From assembly GCA_031265435.1 (NCBI GenBank), contig JAISCR010000040.1:1-38985 (forward strand): 38,985 bases of DNA, read 5' to 3'. The notes below the pieces were generated by a model. The model was not told the origin of the DNA, searched no databases, and saw only the letters and a list, made by a program, of their open reading frames with translations. This document shows, one piece after another, positions 32,669-38,985 of this stretch; position 1 is the stretch's first letter; each line of letters opens with the position of its first letter. The position numbers were made by a program, and so were the translations under genes. Origin of the DNA: Treponema sp. (GTDB lineage Bacteria; Spirochaetota; Spirochaetia; Treponematales; Breznakiellaceae).

Positions 32669-33418
32669 TTATTGTATTACGATTTCCGAGACGGTTTTAC
32701 CGTCTTTTGTGTAGGCTCTGCGGCTATTGTAGGGATCAAGGAGACGTTCGCCCCGGTGAAAAAAAACATACTGCCATGTACCGGGGGGCAGGGGAAGCAG
32801 GAGACTATAGTTTCCCGCCGGAGCTTCCTTCAACTCATACATGAAGGGATCCCAGCCGTTGAAATTTCCCGCCACCGTTACCGTTTCTCCGGGCGGACCT
32901 TTGAAAGAGAAGGAGAGGCTTCCCGGCGGGCCCTGAAGGAGGTCCGGAACCGTTTCCCTCCGCGGTATACTTATGTATGAATAGACCAGGGCCGTTTCTC
33001 CGCTGTTACGGGTCAGAGGGTTTGCCGGGTCTGTAGTCCACAGGCCGTCTATAACAAGGCGGTAATCCACTTCATCCAGATCTTTTGGAAGCTGAAGCAC
33101 ATGGAAAAGGATGCCTGAATCCCTGTATGGATCGGGAACCTTCCTGCCCGGCGGGATGGGAGCGTTCAGGGGATCCTGGCTCACAAGAAGTTTTCTGAAC
33201 CAGTGTACTCTGGAGAAACCTTCAAAACCAAAGGCAACACCTACCCTCCGGTGGGAGGACGAAGCGGTAAAAATCACCGCGTCTTCAAAGATCTCCGGCG
33301 CTCCGGGGCCGGTCATGGAGAGCAGCCTGTCTATGAATTCATAGGACTCAAGATCCGCCGCGTGAGCGTATACACAGGGGATAATGATACAAAGAAACGG
33401 TATTAGTATCCTTTTCAT
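32669..33418 (-). CDS. Exported protein with CBM48/glycogen-binding domain
   Basis: This 249-residue protein begins with a signal peptide (MKRILIPFLCIIIPCVYAHA). The last 85 or so residues match the isoamylase-N/CBM48 fold: VTVAGNFNGWDPFMYELKEA, then LPPGTWQYVFFHRGERLLDP with the sugar-facing Trp. The first half (ESYEFIDRLLSMTGPGAPEIFEDAVIFTA and onward) has a second, less clear beta-sandwich. It may bind alpha-glucan or be a structural envelope protein. The ATG at 33418 is preferred to the longer frame starting at 33469, which would cross the divergent promoter and disrupt the signal peptide. It diverges from the TPR gene with 41 bp between starts. Confidence 0.8.
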   Translation of the reverse strand: MKRILIPFLCIIIPCVYAHAADLESYEFIDRLLSMTGPGAPEIFEDAVIFTASSSHRRVGVAFGFEGFSRVHWFRKLLVSQDPLNAPIPPGRKVPDPYRDSGILFHVLQLPKDLDEVDYRLVIDGLWTTDPANPLTRNSGETALVYSYISIPRRETVPDLLQGPPGSLSFSFKGPPGETVTVAGNFNGWDPFMYELKEAPAGNYSLLLPLPPGTWQYVFFHRGERLLDPYNSRRAYTKDGKTVSEIVIQ

Positions 33419-33424
33419 ATATTC

Positions 33425-33452
33425 TTTACAATTATCGGCCGATACATAAATA
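33425..33452 (+). promoter_or_regulatory. TPR-protein promoter, predicted leaderless
   Basis: TTTACA (33425-33430) and TAAATA (33447-33452) are 16 bp apart. The ATG at 33460 comes 7 nt after the -10 with no Shine-Dalgarno sequence. The palindrome TATCGGCCGATA occupies the spacer. Confidence 0.5.
33433..33444. promoter_or_regulatory. 12-bp perfect palindrome between divergent starts
   Basis: TATCGGCCGATA lies in the 41 bp separating the two start codons, inside the spacer of the TPR promoter. A regulator bound here would block both genes. No family is indicated by the sequence. Confidence 0.45.
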
Positions 33453-33459
33453 TCTAAAT

Positions 33460-36400
33460 ATGCCGTCATTGCAAGCGCTTCGGGATTTTTCTTCCTCTTT
33501 TCGCACCATCGGCGGGGAAATTAGTTTCCTTGAGGAGCAGGGAACTCCCTATGAGGAACCGGAATTCCCCGATCACGAAAGCGCTGCAGGTTCAGGGCCC
33601 GCCCCTTCCCTAAGGCCCGGAAAAGAACCGGTTTCTCTCCCCGCGGATTTTGTTGACCCGGGCCTGGCTTATGACGGCGAAATGGATCTCGGCAGCCTCG
33701 GCCTTACGGGGGAGCCGGGAGATTTCGGCGATATTGGCATTGATTCTCTCAATTTTGGGGAAACTCCCGGGATTCCGGCGGAAACTGAAGGAGATGACGA
33801 AGGCGGAGATATTGATTTTGGCGCCTTTCTCGATACCATTCCCGATGATCTGTCGATTCCCGGCACGGAAGATATTCCGGCGGCTTCCGGGGCCGGGGAT
33901 GCGGTTACGGAAGATACTCCTGAAGGTTCCGATTTTGGAGATCTGCCGGGATTCCCCGAAGAAGCCGTCGAAAGTTCCGGCTTGGGAGATCTACCCGGAT
34001 TTCCTGAAGAGGCGGAAGCCCTGCCCGAAGAAATCCTGCTGGCCGAAGAGCCGGCCATTTCCGGTGAAGGCGATTTCGGTTCGCCGGACGGCCTTCTTGA
34101 CGGCCTTGCAGATGATCTTGAAACCGCTCCCGGCGAAGATGACTCCTTCGATTTTGGGGGGGAAGAGGGGATTCCGAATGCCGGGATCGACATGGAAGCC
34201 TCAAGTCTCGATTTGGGCGGTGAAGAGGGAGTAGACGAACTTGCTCCGCTGGAGGATCTTTCCCCTGTTGAAGATGTGGCCTTGGCACCGGAGGCCGATG
34301 AACCGGGCGTCCTTGAAGGCTTCGATCTGGGCGGTGAAGAAAGCCTTGATCTCGGAGGCGACGCAGGCGCCTTTGAAATGGGCGGCGAAGCGGGCTTCGA
34401 AGAAGAACTGGCGCCAATGGATTCAGGGTCCGGGGATACCTGGGACAGCTTTAATCCCAGCGGGGCCGCCCTTCCCGATGACATTGATTTTAACGATACC
34501 GGCTCTTCCGGCTCAGGCGGTTTCGGGGAGATGGATGATTTTGCCCTCTCCGGTATTGACGATGTTTTTGGCGGTAATGCTCCCCTGGGCGCTCCGTCCG
34601 CCCGTTCCCAGCCTGAAGCTTCGGAAGAAGTGGAAGAGATCTCACTTACCGATGAAGAATTACAGCAATTACAGGGTACCCTGACCGCTTATCCCCTCAA
34701 TCTCCGGATCGCCTGCGAGGAACTCATTGCAGAACAGGCGGTAGCGCCGGAGCAAATGTCCAGACTCATCAAGCTCCTTGTGAAGGGAGCTTCCGCCAGG
34801 GAAACAGCCGCGCTGGCGGGAAAGATTCTGGGCAAAACGATCACCATTCCCAAAGGGTTTGAAAAGAAAACCGGAGAAGCCCTGGAAGCGGAACAGGCCA
34901 GTTTCCCCTATATTTTTGTCCATAAATTCCTTCCCGTGCTGGGACTCTTCTTTATGATAGCCCTGGTTGCTTCCTCACTGGTTTATCTTGCCTATCAGTT
35001 TATTTATAAACCCCTGAGGGCGGAAACGATCTATAAGGCGGGCCTCGAACGGATCGATGCAGGAGAATACCAGCGGGCAAATGAACGGTTCAGCCAGGCT
35101 TTCAAAATCCACCGCAAAAAAGAGTGGTTCTACCGTTATGCGGAAGGTTTCCGGGACAAGCGGCAGTACCGCTACGCAGAAGAAAAGTACGACGAACTTC
35201 TCAGCACCTATTTCCGGGACAAGAAGGGTGTTTTGGACTATGCCTATCTGGAAACCTACTACCTCAGAAATTATTCCAAGGCAGAGATGCTGCTCCAGCG
35301 GATCATTCTGGACTATCATCCCAACGATCCTGATGCCCTCCTGGCCCTGGGAGACAATGCCCTGGCCTGGGGCGAAGTTGAAAAGGAACGCTACGAGGAT
35401 GCCCGTTTTGCCTATGCCAGGCTTCTGGAACGTTACGGCTGGAAAGATTTTGTGGTGGAACGGATGATGAAATATTTTATCCGCACCGATCAGCTCAAGG
35501 AAGTTATCCCCCTGCAGGCCTGGTTTGATGCCGATAAAAGGCGGAAGATCTCCGCGGATACCCTGGCGGAATTGGGCGGCTACTATCTGGACAAGAAGAC
35601 GGAAGAGGTTCGGGGAGTACCCGACGAATGGGTTCAAAGCATTGAAGGCATTCGGGACATACTGCTCAGGGCCCTCAGACAGGATACCCGGCTGCCCGAA
35701 GCTTACTATCATCTGGCCCGGTACTATCACTATCTGGGCAATACCCCCGAAGAAAGACAATCACTGGAAGCGGCACTAAAAGCCTTTGAGCTTGCCGGGA
35801 AAGAATCCGTGAGCCGGCTCCGCTATCAGATAGACGCCCATCAGATGTACGGAACGATCCTTATCAATGCCAGGCAGAGTTTTCCCGCGGAGGAAACATT
35901 GCTGAATGCCGCGGAACTCTACGAGGATGCGGTAGCCCGGAAACTCATTCCCCGTTCGGCCCGGTTCGGCAGAATCTATGCAGAGCTCGGTAATCTTGAA
36001 TACTTTGCCAAATCTTCCGACATGGAAATGGCATTGAGTTACTATGAAATATCCCGTCAGGACGGCTATGCCCCGCCGGAAATACTCTACCGCATGGGAG
36101 GAGCCCGCTATCAGCTTAAGGAATGGGGCCCCGCCCTGGAGAGCTTCTTTAACGCGTCCGCGGAACTCCCCCTTAACCGCAGAATACTCTATTCCCTGGG
36201 AAACGCAGCCTTCAGGCGGGGAGATTTCCATGCAGCTCAAGCCTACTATTCAAGACTGCTGGATCTTCTGGAAAATGAAAGATCGCGGCTTCCAGGACTG
36301 ATGCCCAATGACAGACCCGAATACATTGAACTTGCCGAAAGACTCATGATCGCCCGTAACAACATGGGAGCGACCCTGGAATCCCTGACCCTCGTCACCG

Positions 36401-36672
36401 GAGACACCCGCTATCGTTCCCGGGCCCTGGGACTCTACGCCGAATCCGACCGCGCCTGGGACACCCTCTCTCGTGATCCCGTGAGCATGATCCGCTCCGG
36501 CGCTGGAGAACTCTCCACCCCCGGCATCAACCTGGCCTATCTCAACTCCCGGAACGCCCTCTATCCCCAGCCGGGTTACGAAGCCCAGCTTTACCTTTCG
36601 ATTGACAAAGATGTCGTAGAACCCTCCCTCTGGGAAGAACTGTATCCTCCCGCCAGGAGACTAAGCGAGTAA
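33460..36672 (+). CDS. Large acidic/TPR membrane protein
   Basis: This 1070-residue protein has no signal peptide. Residues 1-390 or so are low-complexity and acidic, rich in Glu, Asp, Gly, Pro, with repeats such as DFGDLPGFPEEA (33931-33966) and GLGDLPGFPEEA (33979-34014) and several DLGGEE motifs. Residues 390-480 form a compact segment, 491-513 a single membrane helix, and 520-1070 a string of tetratricopeptide repeats (for example YRYAEEKYDELLSTYF and ALGDNALAWGEVEKERYEDA). The charged N-terminus would be cytoplasmic and the TPR part periplasmic. Similar large acidic-TPR proteins are conserved in treponemes without known role. The architecture suggests a scaffold, possibly for flagellar or envelope assembly; this is inference. 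Confidence 0.85.
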   Translation: MPSLQALRDFSSSFRTIGGEISFLEEQGTPYEEPEFPDHESAAGSGPAPSLRPGKEPVSLPADFVDPGLAYDGEMDLGSLGLTGEPGDFGDIGIDSLNFGETPGIPAETEGDDEGGDIDFGAFLDTIPDDLSIPGTEDIPAASGAGDAVTEDTPEGSDFGDLPGFPEEAVESSGLGDLPGFPEEAEALPEEILLAEEPAISGEGDFGSPDGLLDGLADDLETAPGEDDSFDFGGEEGIPNAGIDMEASSLDLGGEEGVDELAPLEDLSPVEDVALAPEADEPGVLEGFDLGGEESLDLGGDAGAFEMGGEAGFEEELAPMDSGSGDTWDSFNPSGAALPDDIDFNDTGSSGSGGFGEMDDFALSGIDDVFGGNAPLGAPSARSQPEASEEVEEISLTDEELQQLQGTLTAYPLNLRIACEELIAEQAVAPEQMSRLIKLLVKGASARETAALAGKILGKTITIPKGFEKKTGEALEAEQASFPYIFVHKFLPVLGLFFMIALVASSLVYLAYQFIYKPLRAETIYKAGLERIDAGEYQRANERFSQAFKIHRKKEWFYRYAEGFRDKRQYRYAEEKYDELLSTYFRDKKGVLDYAYLETYYLRNYSKAEMLLQRIILDYHPNDPDALLALGDNALAWGEVEKERYEDARFAYARLLERYGWKDFVVERMMKYFIRTDQLKEVIPLQAWFDADKRRKISADTLAELGGYYLDKKTEEVRGVPDEWVQSIEGIRDILLRALRQDTRLPEAYYHLARYYHYLGNTPEERQSLEAALKAFELAGKESVSRLRYQIDAHQMYGTILINARQSFPAEETLLNAAELYEDAVARKLIPRSARFGRIYAELGNLEYFAKSSDMEMALSYYEISRQDGYAPPEILYRMGGARYQLKEWGPALESFFNASAELPLNRRILYSLGNAAFRRGDFHAAQAYYSRLLDLLENERSRLPGLMPNDRPEYIELAERLMIARNNMGATLESLTLVTGDTRYRSRALGLYAESDRAWDTLSRDPVSMIRSGAGELSTPGINLAYLNSRNALYPQPGYEAQLYLSIDKDVVEPSLWEELYPPARRLSE

Positions 36673-36701
36673 TTGACGCCCTCCGGCGTTTTGTGTATCA
36701 T
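36673..36701 (+). promoter_or_regulatory. Promoter of the tRNA-Val cluster, with a terminator-like hairpin in its spacer
   Basis: TTGACG (36673-36678) and TATCAT (36696-36701) are 17 bp apart, starting right at the TPR stop. ACGCC-CTCC-GGCGT-TTT (36676-36692) lies in the spacer and could terminate the TPR transcript as well. Confidence 0.5.
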
Positions 36702-36724
36702 AGTAGAAGTCAAAGCCGATTGGT

Positions 36725-36753
36725 GGACGATTAACTCAGCGGGAGAGTGCTAT
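36725..36753 (+). tRNA. 5' part of an interrupted tRNA-Val-like gene
   Basis: Acceptor GGACGAT, D arm ACTC-AGCGGGA-GAGT and the start of the anticodon stem (CTAT) are present. The 3' part is at 36884-36930. Acceptor stem pairs exactly with ATCGTCC, and relative to the inner tRNA both halves carry matching changes (G3-C70 to A3-T70; C30-G40 to T30-A40). It is listed as one half of a split gene. The join of the halves is one base off a normal loop, so it may be non-functional. Confidence 0.55.
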
Positions 36754-36780
36754 GGTTCGGCATTCATCCGCATAATTGGT

Positions 36781-36855
36781 GGGCGATTAACTCAGTGGGA
36801 GAGTGCTACCTTCACACGGTAGAAGTCACTGGTTCAAATCCAGTATCGCCCACCA
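36781..36855 (+). tRNA. tRNA-Val(CAC), nested, CCA encoded
   Basis: A complete cloverleaf is visible: acceptor GGGCGAT/ATCGCCC, D arm ACTC/GAGT, anticodon arm CTACC-TTCACAC-GGTAG (anticodon CAC), variable AAGTC and T arm ACTGG-TTCAAAT-CCAGT, then ACCA. It reads valine GTG codons. It lies inside the anticodon arm of the outer tRNA-Val-like gene, flanked by inverted repeats. Confidence 0.95.
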
Positions 36856-36883
36856 ATTATGTATGTATCAAGAATGCCGAACC

Positions 36884-36930
36884 TAATCACACGATAGAAG
36901 TCACTGGTTCAAATCCAGTATCGTCCACCA
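36884..36930 (+). tRNA. 3' part of the interrupted tRNA-Val-like gene
   Basis: TCACAC (36887-36892) then GATAG supplies the 3' side of the anticodon arm with CAC; variable AAGTC, T arm ACTGG-TTCAAAT-CCAGT and ATCGTCC-ACCA complete the molecule. All but the anticodon arm is intact. Together with 36725-36753 it would make a tRNA-Val if 36754-36883 were removed, apart from a one-base excess in the loop. Confidence 0.55.
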
Positions 36931-36978
36931 ATCGGCTTTTTCGATCAAGGCGTTGCCTTCACACGGGCCCCAGAGCGG

Positions 36979-36995
36979 CACGCAAAGCGTGTTTT
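36979..36995 (+). terminator. Intrinsic terminator-like hairpin
   Basis: CACGC-AAA-GCGTG (36979-36991) is followed by TTTT. It lies downstream of the interrupted tRNA and could end read-through. Confidence 0.4.
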
Positions 36996-37049
36996 GAAAA
37001 TATTCAACACGGGCCGGCGCCAGGAAAAAGTTGCCGGGTGCGAAAATGA

Positions 37050-37071
37050 CGGACCAACTAAAGTTGGTCCG
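37050..37071. repeat. 22-bp palindrome
   Basis: CGGACCAACT (37050-37059), AA, AGTTGGTCCG (37062-37071) are perfect 10-bp arms. It lies between the tRNA cluster and the tRNA-Val 3' relic, in a stretch with no gene. Role unknown; a binding site or cruciform is possible. Confidence 0.6.
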
Positions 37072-37083
37072 GTGCGCCGTGGG

Positions 37084-37115
37084 AGAAGTCACTGGTTCAA
37101 GTCCAGTATCACCCA
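37084..37115 (+). pseudogene. Relic of a tRNA-Val 3' half
   Basis: GAAGTCACTGGTTCAAGTCC then AGTATCACCCAC repeats the variable region, T arm and acceptor 3' strand of the tRNAs upstream, with no 5' half. It is enclosed by CCGTGGG (37077-37083) and CCCACGG (37112-37118), giving a hairpin. The convergent brnA stop codon lies in it (37109-37111). Duplicated tRNA 3' ends are what integration at a tRNA leaves behind. Confidence 0.6.
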
Positions 37116-37426
37116 CGGGCCTTTGAAAGTATCTCGGGGTTATCCGCCACGTAATTCAACACATCGGCCATAATGCCGGTGTAACCGCTCCCCAGGGACT
37201 TGTATTTTTCAAGGCAGTCAGGGACAAGCCGAATCGTAACGGCTTGTTTTCTGTTTCGCCGGTTGCGCTCCGCCGCAAGCATGGCGAATTCCCGTAGCGC
37301 TTCCGGTGTTGATTTCGGGCAATCCGGGGTATAGTTGATAGGCCCCCGCGCCGCCTTTCGTGCCGCCCGGATGATTTCTTTAGGTGGCTTTTGTCCAGCC
37401 TTTGCCGTCGATCTGATAATAGCCAT
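37109..37426 (-). CDS. brnA: BrnA-type antitoxin
   Basis: This 105-residue protein has a basic, proline-containing N-terminus and a ribbon-helix-helix-like C-terminus (KQAVTIRLVPDCLEKYKSLG, then TGIMADVLNYVADN), as in BrnA (COG3514). It would neutralise BrnT and repress the operon. AAGGAG lies 8 nt before the ATG at 37426; the longer in-frame reading to 37627 lies inside brnT and is rejected. It overlaps brnT by 47 nt, the usual order toxin then antitoxin. The stop codon comes from the tRNA-Val relic, so the original C-terminus may have been different. Confidence 0.85.
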   Translation of the reverse strand: MAIIRSTAKAGQKPPKEIIRAARKAARGPINYTPDCPKSTPEALREFAMLAAERNRRNRKQAVTIRLVPDCLEKYKSLGSGYTGIMADVLNYVADNPEILSKARG

Positions 37427-37700
37427 TGTAACTTCTCCTTTCCGCCTTATCCGCGGCTCTTGCTGATATAATGCGTTTGTTTTCTCCGCGATCCGTGTAG
37501 ACAACAAAGAAAACAGGCCCGACTTTGCCAAGGGTTTGATAGCGATCTTCCCCGGAGGCGTTATGCCCGCTCTGATCAAGCCGCTCAATGCGTTCCGGAT
37601 CCAAAAAGGCGTATTGTGCGACTTCAAAGCTCAATCCGTTATGATCCTGCTTGTTGATCTCGTTCTTTGCCTCGTCCCACTCGACACCCGGCAATCTCAT
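37380..37700 (-). CDS. brnT: BrnT-type ribonuclease toxin
   Basis: This 106-residue protein matches BrnT/DUF497: VEWDEAKNEINKQDHNGLSF at the N-terminus, RYQTLGKVGPVFFVVYTDRG in the middle and RIISARAADKAERRSY at the end, with the basic and acidic residues of the RelE-like fold. It probably cleaves RNA when not bound by BrnA. The ATG at 37700 has no ribosome site; TACACT (37707-37712) ends 6 nt upstream, so the mRNA should be leaderless. An upstream ATT-initiated frame is rejected. Such pairs usually sit in accessory DNA, here beside tRNA remnants. Confidence 0.88.
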   Translation of the reverse strand: MRLPGVEWDEAKNEINKQDHNGLSFEVAQYAFLDPERIERLDQSGHNASGEDRYQTLGKVGPVFFVVYTDRGENKRIISARAADKAERRSYNGYYQIDGKGWTKAT

Positions 37701-37706
37701 GTTATA

Positions 37707-37735
37707 AGTGTAATACAATATATATGCTCTGTCAA
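37707..37735 (-). promoter_or_regulatory. brnT promoter, predicted leaderless
   Basis: On the - strand TTGACA (37730-37735) and TACACT (37707-37712) are 17 bp apart, and TATAAC then ATG follow. This is the strongest-looking of the leaderless promoters in the window. The region 37736-37919 holds no gene that I recognise. Confidence 0.7.
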
Positions 37736-37919
37736 GCTTCTATTTTGTACACGCATGGAGAACCCGAGGCGGTATGTCCTGGCTGTGGTTTTCTATGACC
37801 GTCCCTGCTTGTCTGCCAGACCGGCAACACGAGGCGTAAGATAATTCCATACTATTACATTCTAATCCCCCATCGTCTTGCCCGTCAATCCTTACATTTT
37901 TCCCGTTTTTGTACAGATG

Positions 37920-37946
37920 CCGGACAAAAAACGACATAATGTCCGG
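37920..37946. repeat. 6-bp inverted repeat
   Basis: CCGGAC (37920-37925) and GTCCGG (37941-37946) enclose 15 nt in the otherwise empty stretch before the outer-membrane-protein remnant. Weak evidence for a hairpin or binding site. Confidence 0.3.
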
Positions 37947-37969
37947 TTCCCGTATAAAACGCATAAATA

Positions 37970-38224
37970 ATGTTTGCGCAGGACTCGTCCCCTGACGGCG
38001 ACAGCCCGGTCGAAATACTGAGCAACTTCTGGTTTAAGTGGGGCTGGGGCGCAGATTTTGCACTAACCGAAAAAATTTACCTGTGCCGTGAAGTCTTTTA
38101 CGAAACCGGAACAAATTCAAAGCCGCAGAGAAACGAAATAGACAGCGTGAGTCGGACAACCAAAACGATCGACAAAATTATCAATGGTCTGGATGTCCGG
38201 CTTACGGTTGGGTATAGGTTCTAA
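37970..38224 (+). pseudogene. Remnant of an outer-membrane beta-barrel protein
   Basis: The 84-residue frame starts MFAQDSSPDGD, which looks like the end of a signal peptide and the first mature residues. It continues with FWFKWGWGADFALTEKIYL and ends LDVRLTVGYRF, the last strands and terminal Phe of a barrel. The middle of the protein and the front of the signal peptide are missing, so an internal deletion is likely. No ribosome site precedes the ATG. An intact small barrel fragment is less likely. Confidence 0.5.
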
Positions 38225-38259
38225 AAGCGGCGGTGTCCACTCTCGTTTAACAGGACCTC

Positions 38260-38832
38260 TCACCACAGCGCGTCCCGGGTGAGGCGGAAGAGCATCTTTG
38301 CCATCTCCGGCACCGGGGTATCCATACCGTTTTGCAGCCATTCCTGCACGAGCGACAGGATGCCGCCTATCAAAAAAACGGAACAATACGCGGCAACTCC
38401 CTTATCCTGGGATTTAATGCCGGCGGCTTCCGTAAATCGCCACATTGCCTCAATACCCTTACGGAAAAATCTTTTCTGAAAAGTGCTGTCCCCGTTTTTG
38501 CTCAGCAAAACTTGAATTGAATTACTGTTACCGGCGATGTACTGTAAAACATCCTGTAAAAGCGCGGTTGTTTCCCGACCGCTCGATTTTTTTACCACCT
38601 TTATGTATGGCCGGAGGATTTTATCCGTTTCAATAAACGTCTCTTCTTCTATTTCCCGCAGAAGATCGTATTGGTCATTATAATAGGTATAAAAAGTCGA
38701 ACGGGAAAGCCCGGCAACCTCACAAATCTCTCTAATGGTGATGTCCAGAATGGACTTTTCCTTCATCAGCGAAATAAGACTTTCCTCTAAAACTTTCCGG
38801 GTAAACCGTACTCTAATATCCGTTTTTTCCAT
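38260..38832 (-). CDS. TetR-family transcriptional regulator
   Basis: This 190-residue protein has the N-terminal helix-turn-helix DITIREICEVAGLSRSTFYTYY (about residues 30-51) followed by YDLLREIEEETF, and a helical ligand-binding C-terminal part of the TetR_C type. GAGGAAA lies about 6 nt before the ATG at 38832. The longer frame to 38880 covers the end of the gene upstream and is rejected. It follows that gene by 13 nt, so it is part of an operon entering from the right edge, which it may control. Its ligand is unknown. Confidence 0.9.
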   Translation of the reverse strand: MEKTDIRVRFTRKVLEESLISLMKEKSILDITIREICEVAGLSRSTFYTYYNDQYDLLREIEEETFIETDKILRPYIKVVKKSSGRETTALLQDVLQYIAGNSNSIQVLLSKNGDSTFQKRFFRKGIEAMWRFTEAAGIKSQDKGVAAYCSVFLIGGILSLVQEWLQNGMDTPVPEMAKMLFRLTRDALW

Positions 38833-38845
38833 ATAGTTTCCTCTT

Positions 38846-38985
38846 TTATTGAGCAAGCGCCCGTCCCTGCTTTTCGACATACGCGCCCTGCGCGGCCTTC
38901 ATGTTGGCTGCCCGCTGTTTAAGCAGGGCCTTTTCCGGCATCTCGATACCGGGAGAGCGAAGGGTATTGTGGAGCCGCGTCTTAT
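38846..38985 (-). CDS. C-terminus of a gene cut by the right edge
   Basis: Read on the - strand the frame enters at the edge and gives about 45 residues, ending MKAAQGAYVEKQGRALAQ and a TAA at 38846-38848. The segment is helical and rich in Ala, Lys and Gln. I do not recognise the family. It lies directly upstream of the TetR gene on the same strand. Confidence 0.5.
   Translation of the reverse strand, partial: KTRLHNTLRSPGIEMPEKALLKQRAANMKAAQGAYVEKQGRALAQ

Larger units (their letters stand above)
36715..36936. repeat. Three concentric inverted repeats
   Basis: Outer arms 36715-36731 and 36920-36936 match over 17 bp (acceptor stem plus flanks of the outer tRNA). Middle arms GGTTCGGCATTC (36754-36765) and GAATGCCGAACC (36872-36883) match over 12 bp. 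Inner arms 36771-36787 and 36845-36861 match over 17 bp (acceptor stem plus flanks of the inner tRNA). The outer right arm is followed by TTTTT (36937-36941), so the whole can end transcription. Confidence 0.9.

Noticed and set aside
33669..34484. Long - strand frame of 271 codons rich in Ser and Pro
   Set aside because: It mirrors the biased codons of the acidic region of the TPR gene; no ribosome site, and the + strand protein is coherent over its whole length.
36715..36936. Group I intron in a tRNA
   Set aside because: The 130-bp insert holds a tRNA and simple inverted repeats; it is far too short for a group I core and the exon join does not give a normal 7-nt loop.
36747..37049. Reading frame on + strand with VEVTGSNPVSPT repeated
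   Set aside because: It is a translation of the tRNA-Val copies themselves; the repeated peptide is the T arm read as protein.
36901..37116. Reading frame on - strand with GDTGLEPVTSPT and WTILDLNQ
   Set aside because: It runs antisense through the tRNA-Val sequences; this peptide wording is a well-known false gene product of tRNA regions.

Overview
The window looks like chromosomal DNA of a spirochaete of the Treponema group, probably a gut, termite or free-living species rich in carbohydrate genes. The grounds are a class I lysyl-tRNA synthetase, an EF-G of the spirochaete/mitochondrial type, an Lpt-like operon in the order pyrG-lptC-lptA-lptB, a very long acidic/TPR membrane protein, and moderate GC with dense operons. 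The species assignment is inference from gene content; no database was consulted.

Layout. 1-185: probable end of an insertion sequence with a transposase fragment running off the left edge. 203-4666: pyrG, three Lpt envelope-export genes and a TlpA-like thioredoxin, all on +, closed by a 12-bp hairpin. 4723-13691: a beta-linked-sugar locus, with a large GH2 beta-galactosidase (-) facing away from a sugar-binding lipoprotein, two ABC permeases and a GH2 beta-mannosidase (+). The second permease carries a run of 14 C near its start. 13711-18204: class I LysRS, AroA (both -) and a dihydropyrimidinase/hydantoinase (+) that ends inside 42-bp tandem repeats. 18573-20582: a small accessory island with tRNA-Gln, tRNA-Glu, a decayed tyrosine recombinase, a two-gene module with an ImmA/IrrE-like HELGH protein under a palindromic operator, and a scrap of a P-loop helicase. 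20583-22713: a two-component system (-). 22781-27767: a four-gene + operon (DUF2325 protein, RND/MMPL exporter, LolA-like carrier, outer-membrane barrel) that could form a trans-envelope lipid or lipoprotein path. 27840-32497: an exported nitroreductase, then on - an MFS transporter, a RecA/KaiC-like ATPase and EF-G. 32669-36672: a CBM48-type exported protein diverging from the 1070-residue acidic/TPR protein. 36673-37116: a cluster of tRNA-Val-derived sequences in which a complete tRNA-Val(CAC) gene lies inside the anticodon arm of a second tRNA-Val-like gene, with three concentric inverted repeats. 37109-38985: BrnT/BrnA toxin-antitoxin pair, an outer-membrane-protein remnant, a TetR regulator and the tail of one more gene.

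Two themes cut across the window. First, many first genes of transcription units (pyrG, lacZ-like, hydantoinase, response regulator, TPR protein, brnT) have a good -10 box ending only 6-8 nt before the start codon and no Shine-Dalgarno sequence, which predicts leaderless mRNAs. Genes inside operons have ordinary Shine-Dalgarno sites. Second, the two tRNA clusters both border decayed or accessory genes, as expected of integration hot spots. The nested tRNA-Val structure is the most unusual object seen.
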